Below, one piece after another: positions 57,368 to 64,000 of a DNA stretch of 64,000 nucleotides (the first letter of the stretch is position 1; the number at the start of each line of letters is the position of its first letter). Position numbers and translations under genes: made by a program. The DNA lies in contig NZ_JAGTUK010000003.1 in NCBI RefSeq assembly GCF_018224615.1, forward strand, positions 668,339-732,338, in the 5' to 3' direction. The notes beneath the pieces were generated by a model. It searched no databases. It was not told the DNA's origin and was given only the letters and a program-made list of their open reading frames with translations. Origin of the DNA: Microbacterium paraoxydans (GTDB lineage Bacteria; Actinomycetota; Actinomycetes; Actinomycetales; Microbacteriaceae).

Positions 57368-58594
57368 TCAGGCCTCCTTCCGGCCGAGTCCGAACGCGGC
57401 ACCCGCGGGCGCCGGAGTGTCCTGGTAGGGCGAGTCGCCCGTGAGGTTGTCTCCGCGGTTGGCCCCCGGCCGTGCCTGGCGCGTGGGTCCATCGCCGAAC
57501 TCCGCCTTCACGCGCGCGGCGTGGGTGGGGGCGTCGGGCACGGTGGCCGGACGGTTCTGCGCGAGTTCCTTGCGCAGCACCGGCACGACCTCGGAGCCGA
57601 GGATGTCGAGCTGCTCGAGCACCGTCTTCAGCGGCAGTCCCGCGTGGTCGATGAGGAACAGCTGCCGCTGGTAGTCGCCGAAGTAGTCGCGCATCGCGGC
57701 GTAGCGGTCGATGACCTGCTGCGGCGATCCCACGGTGAGCGGGGTCATCTCGGTGAAGTCCTCCATGCTCGGACCGTGGCCATAGACGGGGGCGTTGTCG
57801 AAGTAGGGCCGGAACTGGTTGACGGCGTCCTGCGACTTCGCGGCCATGAACACCTGGCCGCCGAGACCGACGATGGCCTGCTCGCGCGTGCCGTGCCCGT
57901 AGTGCTCGAAGCGCTGACGGTACAGCTCGATGAGGCGCTGGTAGTGCTCCTTCGGCCAGAAGATGTTGTTCGCGAAGAACCCGTCGCCGTAGTAGGCGGC
58001 CTGCTCCGCGATCTCCGGGGTGCGGATCGAACCGTGCCACACGAAGGGCGGGATGCCGTCGAGGGGACGCGGCGTGGAGGTGAAGCCCTGCAGCGGCGTG
58101 CGGAACTTGCCCTCCCAGTCCACGACGTCTTCGCGCCACAGCTTGTGCAGCAGGGCGTAGTTCTCGATCGCGAGCGGGAGTCCCTGGCGGATGTCCTGGC
58201 CGAACCACGGATAGACGGGGCCGGTGTTGCCGCGGCCGAGCATCAGGTCCATGCGGCCGTCGGACACGTGCTGCAACATCGCGTACTCCTCGGCGATGCG
58301 CACGGGGTCGTTCGTGGTGATGAGGGTCGTCGAGGTCGAGACGATCAGGCGCTCGGTCTGCGCGGCGAGCGCCGCGAGGAACGTGGTGGGGCTGGACGAC
58401 CAGAACGGCGGGTTGTGGTGCTCGCCGATCGCGAAGACGTCGAGGCCCACCTCCTCGGCGTGCGTGGCGATGGCCAGCGTCGCCTTGATCCGCTCCTGCT
58501 CGCTGGGGGTGACGCCCGTGGTGGGGTCGCGGGTGATGTCGCTGACCGACATGATGCCGAACTGCATCGCCTGCGCGCCTGACTGCTCGCTCAT
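57368..58594 (-). CDS. CE1758-family FMN-dependent luciferase-like monooxygenase
   Basis: A flavin monooxygenase of 408 residues with a TIM-barrel luciferase-like fold: MQFGIMSVSDITRD start, EEVGLDVFAIGEHHNPPFW near residue 55, and SPTTFLAALAAQTERLIVST. It uses reduced FMN and oxygen to oxidise an unknown organic substrate, possibly an alkanesulfonate-like or aromatic compound. The C-terminal 45 residues are a Pro/Gly-rich tail. It is the first gene of the pair with the CE1759 FMN reductase and lies behind a palindromic promoter. Confidence 0.9.
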   Translation of the reverse strand: MSEQSGAQAMQFGIMSVSDITRDPTTGVTPSEQERIKATLAIATHAEEVGLDVFAIGEHHNPPFWSSSPTTFLAALAAQTERLIVSTSTTLITTNDPVRIAEEYAMLQHVSDGRMDLMLGRGNTGPVYPWFGQDIRQGLPLAIENYALLHKLWREDVVDWEGKFRTPLQGFTSTPRPLDGIPPFVWHGSIRTPEIAEQAAYYGDGFFANNIFWPKEHYQRLIELYRQRFEHYGHGTREQAIVGLGGQVFMAAKSQDAVNQFRPYFDNAPVYGHGPSMEDFTEMTPLTVGSPQQVIDRYAAMRDYFGDYQRQLFLIDHAGLPLKTVLEQLDILGSEVVPVLRKELAQNRPATVPDAPTHAARVKAEFGDGPTRQARPGANRGDNLTGDSPYQDTPAPAGAAFGLGRKEA

Positions 58595-58639
58595 GATTGC
58601 TCCGTGTCTCCGAACCCGATGATCTCGCCACCCGGTTCT

Positions 58640-58664
58640 ATTCATTTGAATGTATTCGTGTCAA
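58640..58664 (-). promoter_or_regulatory. Promoter with palindrome before the flavin monooxygenase operon
   Basis: A TTGACA -35 (58659-58664, minus strand) is followed by the palindrome ATTCATTTGAAT at 58640-58651, positioned over the spacer and -10. Such AT-rich symmetry is rare in this GC-rich window and fits a repressor site. Confidence 0.5.
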
Positions 58665-58695
58665 CGCGTGCACGGCAACTTTATTCCCGCGCCTG

Positions 58696-58701
58696 TAGCC
58701 T
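58696..58701 (+). promoter_or_regulatory. -10 element, leaderless acyltransferase gene
   Basis: TAGCCT, six bases (CGGAGG), then the ATG at 58708. Confidence 0.65.
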
Positions 58702-58707
58702 CGGAGG

Positions 58708-59838
58708 ATGAGCACCACCGGGGCCGACATCACGGGGCCCACCACCGGGTCGATCCCGCGGAAGCGCCGGCGCGTGCCGTTCTGGGACAACGCCCGCTAT
58801 GCCTGCATCGTCCTCGTCGTCCTCGGGCACGCCATCCAGCGGCTCATCTACGACTCCGACATCGCGTTCGCGTTCTACCTCGCGCTCTACGCGTTCCACA
58901 TGCCGGCGTTCGCGATCATCTCCGGCTACTTCTCCAAGTCCGGCTCGCCCACCAAGACCCAGATGGCGAGAGTGATCACCGATATCGTCCTCCCCTACGT
59001 GATCTTCGAGACGCTGTGGACGCTGACCAAGTGGCTCGTCGAGGGACAGGTCACCCCGAACTTCACCAAGCCCAGCTGGACCCTCTGGTTCCTGCTCGCC
59101 CTGGCGATCTTCCGGCTGGTGCTCCCGTACCTCGCTCTGCTGCGCTGGCCCCTGCTGTGGACCGTCGTCATCTCGATCGGAGCCGGCTACCTCTCCAACG
59201 TCGACAGTACGTTCTCGCTGTCTCGCACCCTGGGACTGCTTCCCTTCTTCACGCTCGGCTGGTGGCTGCGCGAGCACGACATCGTCAACCGGCTGCGCCT
59301 GCTGGACTTCCGCCCCTGGTGGATCCGTGTGGCCGCGGTCGGGGTCTTCGCGGCGACCGGATGGGCCGCGTGGAACTGGCTGCCGCTGTGGCAGGCGGCC
59401 GATCTGCGCGAATGGCTCTTCTACGAGGCGTCGTACTCCGACCTGGTCGGCACCCAGTGGTGGGCCGGGGCGATCCGGGTGGCACTCATGCTCCTCGCGG
59501 TCGTGCTGTGCGCGGCGTTCTTCGCGCTGATCCCGCGCGGCTCGTACTGGTGGACGACGTTCGGCCAGTACACGATGTACGTGTACCTCCTGCACTCCTT
59601 CGTGCTCTACCCCTTCCGCGAGAGCGGCGTGCTGCGCGACCTGGAGCCCACCTGGTTCTGGCTGCCGCTCGTGACCGCGCTCTCGGTCATCATCGCGCTG
59701 CTGCTGGCCACCAAGCCCGTGCGCCGAGTGTTCCGTCCCCTGGTGGAACCGCGCCCGCGCTGGCTGTTCTCCGATCCGGAACTCGCCTCGCGCGAGGGCC
59801 GCAGGAACGACCCGACCGGCTCCCGGCGCCCGCGATGA
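58708..59838 (+). CDS. Integral membrane acyltransferase (acyltransferase-3-like)
   Basis: A 376-residue polytopic membrane protein with about ten hydrophobic segments. The opening PFWDNARYACIVLVVLGHAI with an invariant-looking histidine, the AFHMPAFAIISGYFSKSG stretch and the later TMYVYLLHSFVLYPFR are typical of fucose-4-O-acetylase-like acyltransferases, which acylate sugars of envelope or exported glycans. The C-terminal 35 residues are a basic cytoplasmic tail. It is a single gene with its own promoter. Confidence 0.82.
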   Translation: MSTTGADITGPTTGSIPRKRRRVPFWDNARYACIVLVVLGHAIQRLIYDSDIAFAFYLALYAFHMPAFAIISGYFSKSGSPTKTQMARVITDIVLPYVIFETLWTLTKWLVEGQVTPNFTKPSWTLWFLLALAIFRLVLPYLALLRWPLLWTVVISIGAGYLSNVDSTFSLSRTLGLLPFFTLGWWLREHDIVNRLRLLDFRPWWIRVAAVGVFAATGWAAWNWLPLWQAADLREWLFYEASYSDLVGTQWWAGAIRVALMLLAVVLCAAFFALIPRGSYWWTTFGQYTMYVYLLHSFVLYPFRESGVLRDLEPTWFWLPLVTALSVIIALLLATKPVRRVFRPLVEPRPRWLFSDPELASREGRRNDPTGSRRPR

Positions 59839-59892
59839 ATGCAGCCCTGGACGGGCACTCACCGACGGTCGAAGGCGACGCCCTCACGCGAA

Positions 59893-61200
59893 TCAGGCGA
59901 ACAGTTCGGCACCCACGTACGAGCCGGGCTTGGCACCGGCCGGCACCGCCCAGATCCCCGACCCCACATGACGGATGTACTCGTTCATGCGGTCGGTCGC
60001 CAGGCGGCGCTGCAGCGTGATGAACTGCGCCGGATCGCGCTGATACGACAGGAAGAACAGCCCGGCGTCCAGCCGGCCGAGCGTGTTGTTGCCGTCCACG
60101 TAGTTGTAGCCGCGCCGGAGGATGCGCACGCCGCCGTTCTGCGTCGGGTGCGCCAGCCGCACGTGGCTGTTGGCATCGATGGCCGTGCCGTGGAAGTCGG
60201 GCTCGGTGAACTCGTCGCCGCCGGAGAGCGGTGCACCCTCCCCCTTGTCGCGGCCGATGATCGTGTCCTGCTCGGACAGTCGCACTCGGTCCCACGTCTC
60301 GATCAGCATCGCGATCCGCCGGGAGACCAGGTACGAGCCGCCCGCGAGCCAGGCCGGCTCGTCTGCGGAGGACACCCAGACGTGCTCGTCGAGGGCCGCC
60401 GTGTCGTCGGCGAGGATGTTGGCGGTGCCGTCCTTGAAGCCGAACAGGTTGCGCGGCGTGGCCTGGGCCGCCGTGGTGCGTGAGGTCTTGCCGAATCCCA
60501 GCTGCGACCACCGCAGGCGCGCGCGCCCGAACGCGATCCTGCTCAGGTTCCTGATCGCGTGCACGGCCACCTGCGGGTCGTCCGCGCACGCCTGCACGCA
60601 CAGGTCGCCGTGGGAGGCGTCGGGGTCGAGGTCGTCGCCGAGGAAGGCGGGGAGCCGCTCCAGACCGGCCGGGCGCTGCGACGCGATGCCGTAGCGATCG
60701 CCGTCCTCGTTCTCGAACAGACTCGGACCGAGGCCGATCGTGATGGTCAGTCCCGCGGACGGCAGCCCCAGCGCCTCACCGGTGTCGTCCGGCGGAGCCT
60801 CCGGGCTCCCGCCGACCGCTCCGCTCGCGCTCACCTCGAGTCCCTGCGTGAGTCGTGACGCGGCATAGCTCCAGTCCTGGAGCAGCGAGATCAGGTCGTC
60901 ACGGTCGGTGCGCGGCATCATGTCGAAGCTCGCGAAGTGCAGATGGTCCTGCACCGGCGTGGTGATGCCGGCCTGGTGCGCGCCGAAGAAGTCGTACACG
61001 CTCTGCGCGTCCTCGGCCGCGCGGGCACGACCGAGCGCGACACCACCGGTCAGTCCGGCACCGAGTCCGACCGCGAGCCCGGCCACACCGCCGCCCACCG
61101 CGAGGCCGAGCAGCCCTCGCCTGCTCAGTCCCGCCGGCGCGTCGACCGGCGGGGTCTCCGGGGTCTCCTGGGGTGCGCGGTTCGCGTCGCTCTCGGTCAT
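59893..61200 (-). CDS. efeB: EfeB: Tat-exported DyP-type haem peroxidase of the Efe iron system
   Basis: A 435-residue extracytoplasmic peroxidase. The N terminus has a twin-arginine signal (SRRGLLGLAVGGGVAG, about residues 26-41), and the DyP motif GFKDGTANI with the distal aspartate appears mid-protein. The family's proximal histidine lies in a conserved stretch further on. It is proposed to oxidise Fe2+ or release iron from haem for the permease. Third gene of efeU-efeO-efeB, 22 bases after efeO. Confidence 0.93.
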   Translation of the reverse strand: MTESDANRAPQETPETPPVDAPAGLSRRGLLGLAVGGGVAGLAVGLGAGLTGGVALGRARAAEDAQSVYDFFGAHQAGITTPVQDHLHFASFDMMPRTDRDDLISLLQDWSYAASRLTQGLEVSASGAVGGSPEAPPDDTGEALGLPSAGLTITIGLGPSLFENEDGDRYGIASQRPAGLERLPAFLGDDLDPDASHGDLCVQACADDPQVAVHAIRNLSRIAFGRARLRWSQLGFGKTSRTTAAQATPRNLFGFKDGTANILADDTAALDEHVWVSSADEPAWLAGGSYLVSRRIAMLIETWDRVRLSEQDTIIGRDKGEGAPLSGGDEFTEPDFHGTAIDANSHVRLAHPTQNGGVRILRRGYNYVDGNNTLGRLDAGLFFLSYQRDPAQFITLQRRLATDRMNEYIRHVGSGIWAVPAGAKPGSYVGAELFA

Positions 61201-61222
61201 ATCTGCCGCCTCGCCGGTCCCG

Positions 61223-62455
61223 TCAGTCGAGGACGGTCGCGGTCAGCTGCGACAGGGGCTCGGCAAGGGCGTTGATCAGGTCGGTCAGCTCGCGCTTGTC
61301 GTCCGCCGTGAGCGTCGAGTATCCGACGAAGCCGTCCGCGAGGGAGCCGTGCGTCGCGAGCGAGGCCTCGAGAGCCGCGTAGCCCGACTCGATCTCGTCG
61401 ACCAGCGCCGCACCGTCGTCGCCCTGCGCCGTGGCGAAGTCCTGCACGAGCGAGAAGGCCATCTTGGAGCCTTCGACGTTCGCGGCGAAGTCGAAGAGGT
61501 CGGTGCCGGACCACCAGTCCTCCTCGCCGGAGATCTTGCCCGTCGCGACCTCGTCGAGCAGGGCGATCGCACCGTTGGAGATGCCGGCGATGCCCTGGTC
61601 CTCGAGCGTCGAGGTGAAGTCGTCCGAGTGCACGTAGTCGTACAGTTCCTGCACGTCGGCGAGCAGCAGGTCGCCGAAGTCGGCGCGCTCGGCCGGAGTG
61701 GACGGAGACCAGTCCTGCCACGCCGGCGTCTCTCCGTCGGCGTTCAGCGCGTCCTGCGCGGGAACCCAGAGGTCCTTCTCGATGCGGTGGAAACCGGTCC
61801 AGTCGAGTCCGTCGGCCACGGCGTCGACCTCGCGGAAGTCGATGCGCGGGTCCAGGTCGCCCAGCGCCTCGGCCACGGGCTCGATGCGCTCGTAGTAGGC
61901 ACGTGTCTGCGGGAACAGCGTGCGGGCGGTCGCGTCGTCACCGGACTCGTACGCGGCCACGAGGTCCTCCACGGCGGGGACGAGCTGGCCGACCTGATCC
62001 TTCACGAACGCCGCGTACAGGTCGACGGCCTTCTTCTTCTGCTCGGCGTCGGGTCCCTCGACCGCCACGGGGTCGCCCGTGACGGTGAAGGCCGCCTTGC
62101 CCACGCCGTCACCCACCATTCCCGGCTTGCACAACGTGAAATAGTCGCCCGGCTGCACGACGACCGTGAGCGTGCGGGATGCCGCCGGCGCGATGTTCTC
62201 GACCTCGCCCACGATGCGTAGGCCGTCGTCCGCGAGCAGGTAGAACTCGGAGACCTGGTCGGTGTCGTTGGTCACGTCGAAGGTCAGCGTGCCGCTCTCC
62301 GCGGTGGAGGCCGAGACCGCGCAGTCGGTGGCGGTGGACGACACGTCGAAGGCCGCGGCGGCCGCGGTGTCCTTCTTCGCGACGCAGCCGCTCAGGACGA
62401 GAGCTGCCGCGCCGGTCACGGCCAGCACCCCCAGGACGCGGGACGAGATGGTCAT
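61223..62455 (-). CDS. efeO: EfeO: exported lipoprotein of the Efe iron system
   Basis: Periplasm-side iron-binding component, 410 residues. Lipobox LSGC with Cys24 as the anchor, then a cupredoxin-like Cup domain (ending near TLTVVVQPGDYFTLCKPG), then the M75-type helical domain with the metal motif HRIEKD near residue 208. Its ATG overlaps the efeU stop by four bases. In the wider Cup-EfeO group this form delivers iron to the EfeU permease. Confidence 0.93.
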   Translation of the reverse strand: MTISSRVLGVLAVTGAAALVLSGCVAKKDTAAAAAFDVSSTATDCAVSASTAESGTLTFDVTNDTDQVSEFYLLADDGLRIVGEVENIAPAASRTLTVVVQPGDYFTLCKPGMVGDGVGKAAFTVTGDPVAVEGPDAEQKKKAVDLYAAFVKDQVGQLVPAVEDLVAAYESGDDATARTLFPQTRAYYERIEPVAEALGDLDPRIDFREVDAVADGLDWTGFHRIEKDLWVPAQDALNADGETPAWQDWSPSTPAERADFGDLLLADVQELYDYVHSDDFTSTLEDQGIAGISNGAIALLDEVATGKISGEEDWWSGTDLFDFAANVEGSKMAFSLVQDFATAQGDDGAALVDEIESGYAALEASLATHGSLADGFVGYSTLTADDKRELTDLINALAEPLSQLTATVLD

Positions 62456-63390
62456 GCTGCTCCTTGCTGTGAGAGAGGGATCGCCTCGGTGTGCGGGCGC
62501 GACGGTGGGGCCGCGGGCGAACGCCGCGGGCGGAGGCCGCGCAGGTAGAAGGTGCCGACGACGGCGATGTAGAGGACCCAGGCGATCACCTGGAGCCAGG
62601 TCATGGCGGGCATGAAGCCGACGGTCGCCTGCAGGATCGCGGCGAGGGGACCCCCGGGCGCGATCGCGGCCGACACGTCGAACGCCCACCCGAACGGGAA
62701 GCCGGCCACGCCCACGGCAACCGCACCGGTGGCGTCGATCGGAGCTGCCGCGGTGAACGGGCCGGGAATCGCACCCGCCTCCTGCAGGTCCATGAATGCG
62801 TACGCCAGCACGCCCGCGGCGACGACCACGAGGAAGCCGCCCGTCCACGCGAAGAACCGTCGCAGGTCGAGACGCAGCGCTCCGCGCGAGATCAGCCATC
62901 CCAGGGCCACGGCGGCGAGCAGCCCGAGCAGGGCGCCGAGCAGCGCAGACGGCGTGTCGCCGAACGACTGCACCATCGACCACAGCAGCAGCGTCGTCTC
63001 GACGCCCTCCCTGGCCACAGACACGAAGCCGATCGCGATGAGCGCCCACAGCCCGCCCGCCGTGAGGGCACGGTCCACGCCGCCCTCCAGCGTCGCCTTC
63101 ATGGTCCGTCCGGCCTTCTGCATCCAGAAGATCATCCACGTGACCATGGCGACGGCGAGCAGGGACAGTCCACCGCCGATGAGCTCCTGCGCCGTGAACG
63201 TGAGCTCGTACGCACCGAACGTGAGGATCGCACCGATCAGCAGGGCGAGACCGACCGCGAGACCGACACCGGCCCAGAGCTTCGGGAGCGCGTCTCGCCG
63301 GTCGAGGCGTCGCAGATAGGCGACGAGGATGCCGACGACGAGCGCGGCTTCGAGCCCCTCGCGGAGGCCGATGAGGAAGGTGGCGAGCAC
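62452..63390 (-). CDS. efeU: EfeU: high-affinity ferrous/ferric iron permease (FTR1 family)
   Basis: An integral membrane permease of 312 residues with seven or so helices. The two iron-binding R-E-x-x-E motifs are REGLEA near residue 10 and REGVET near residue 128, both intact, unlike the broken E. coli K-12 copy. GTG start. It is first in the efeU-efeO-efeB operon and lies immediately downstream of a DtxR/IdeR-type palindrome, so expression should rise under iron starvation. Confidence 0.93.
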   Translation of the reverse strand: MLATFLIGLREGLEAALVVGILVAYLRRLDRRDALPKLWAGVGLAVGLALLIGAILTFGAYELTFTAQELIGGGLSLLAVAMVTWMIFWMQKAGRTMKATLEGGVDRALTAGGLWALIAIGFVSVAREGVETTLLLWSMVQSFGDTPSALLGALLGLLAAVALGWLISRGALRLDLRRFFAWTGGFLVVVAAGVLAYAFMDLQEAGAIPGPFTAAAPIDATGAVAVGVAGFPFGWAFDVSAAIAPGGPLAAILQATVGFMPAMTWLQVIAWVLYIAVVGTFYLRGLRPRRSPAAPPSRPHTEAIPLSQQGAA

Positions 63391-63417
63391 GGACGGAGTC
63401 CCTCTGATGTTGACTGA

Positions 63418-63435
63418 GGTAAGGCATCCCTTACC
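63418..63435. promoter_or_regulatory. DtxR/IdeR-type iron box of efeUOB
   Basis: GGTAAGG-CATC-CCTTACC is a perfect seven-base inverted repeat about 28 bases before the efeU start, and its left flank TGAGGTAAGGC matches the AGGTWAG core of the actinobacterial iron repressor consensus. Confidence 0.7.
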
Positions 63436-63550
63436 GACGAGACTCTAGCACCCGTGCCGCCGCTCCCCCGAACGGATGACATCCGGGACCCGCCTGCGCA
63501 CCCCCGAGTAACGCGACGCAACACTCGCCCGCGGCCCCGGAAACGCGACA

Positions 63551-63556
63551 TACCCT
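63551..63556 (+). promoter_or_regulatory. -10 element, leaderless dioxygenase gene
   Basis: TACCCT, six bases (CGGTCC), then the ATG at 63563. Confidence 0.65.
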
Positions 63557-63562
63557 CGGTCC

Positions 63563-64000
63563 ATGGCTGAACTCTCGCTCCCGATCCTTGACCTCTCCCA
63601 GCTCGACCAGGGCCCCGAGGCCGCGGCGCGATTCCGCGACGAACTGCGCGCCGCCACGCACGACGTCGGCTTCTTCTACCTCACGGGCACCGGCGTCTCA
63701 CCCGAGCTGGAGGCACGCCTGCACCGCGCAGCGCTCGACTTCTTCGCCCTGCCCGAAGAGGACAAGCTCGCGATCGAGAACGTCAACAGCCCCCACTTCC
63801 GCGGCTACACCCGCATCGGCGGGGAGCGGACGCAGGGCAAGGTCGACTGGCGCGAGCAGATCGACATCGGTCCGGAGCGCGAGCCCGTGAGCGACGGCCC
63901 CGCGTTCAACCGACTGATCGGGCCGAACCTGTGGCCGGCGGCGCAGCCCGAGCTCCAGACCGTGGTCTCCGAGTGGCACGAGACGCTGTCGGAGGTGTCG
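63563..64000 (+). CDS. Isopenicillin-N-synthase-family Fe(II)/2-oxoglutarate dioxygenase (partial)
   Basis: The first 146 residues of a gene cut by the window end. They match the N-terminal DIOX_N domain of the isopenicillin N synthase/2-oxoglutarate dioxygenase family: LPILDLSQLDQGPEAAARFR, then THDVGFFYLTGTGVSPELEA, FFALPEEDKLAIENVNSPHFRGY and the GGERTQGKVDWREQIDIG segment. The catalytic His-Asp-His part lies beyond the window. The substrate cannot be assigned; the efe iron operon divergent from it may be coincidental. Confidence 0.85.
   Translation, partial: MAELSLPILDLSQLDQGPEAAARFRDELRAATHDVGFFYLTGTGVSPELEARLHRAALDFFALPEEDKLAIENVNSPHFRGYTRIGGERTQGKVDWREQIDIGPEREPVSDGPAFNRLIGPNLWPAAQPELQTVVSEWHETLSEVS

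Overview
The window is a compact, gene-dense stretch of a very high-GC actinobacterial chromosome, most likely Microbacterium or another Microbacteriaceae. The clues are the strong GC bias with long spurious antisense frames, many GTG starts, actinobacterial families (DUF3046, DUF5302, DUF7882, ClgR, the CE1758/CE1759 flavin pair), the cluster ftsK-pgsA-cinA-clgR-DUF3046-recA-recX-miaB-miaA-dapF-hflX, and many promoters placed directly on the start codon. No prophage, insertion sequence, CRISPR array, rRNA or obvious defence island is visible; this reads as core chromosome.

Layout. 1-5210: branched-chain amino acid operon ilvD-ilvB-ilvN-ilvC (minus). 5303-8871: trehalose synthesis otsA-otsB and an MFS exporter (minus). 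9067-14629: a small membrane protein, an acetoacetate-type operon (two-subunit 3-oxoacid CoA-transferase plus thiolase) with a divergent IclR regulator, then a MarR-MFS efflux pair with a perfect inverted repeat over the regulator's start. 14640-18729: YbaK, SRAP/HMCES, three small proteins, tRNA-Lys, a HisN-like phosphatase and a lipoprotein. 18748-22370: a P-type ATPase, a 54-residue disordered protein and ssrA (tmRNA). 22501-32142: SIMPL protein, hflX, an RsmC-like methyltransferase, dapF, a DHFR-like reductase, miaA, miaB, recX, recA (with an SOS box), DUF3046 and clgR.

32206-44900: cinA/pncC, pgsA, ftsK, RNase J, dapA, a Nudix hydrolase, the overlapping trio thyA-folA-SDR, a membrane thioredoxin/DUF4395/OsmC group, dapB and a phosphoglycerate-mutase-like phosphatase. 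44974-52844: an aldo/keto reductase, pnp (TTG start, structured leader), UDP-glucose dehydrogenase, a glycosyltransferase-SGNH hydrolase fusion and a DedA protein; this last group may make a glucuronic-acid/mannose glycolipid. 52872-59838: DUF5302, a dicarboxylate symporter divergent from its two-component system, the flavin monooxygenase/reductase pair and a membrane acyltransferase. 59893-64000: efeUOB iron uptake behind a DtxR/IdeR-like palindrome, then a 2-oxoglutarate dioxygenase cut by the window edge.

The most striking unannotated structure is a fixed promoter module: TANNNT, exactly six bases, then the start codon, in front of at least 18 genes on both strands. It implies that a large share of the transcripts here are leaderless. 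The strongest candidate for undescribed biochemistry is the glycosyltransferase-SGNH fusion beside UDP-glucose dehydrogenase, followed by the thioredoxin/DUF4395/OsmC group.
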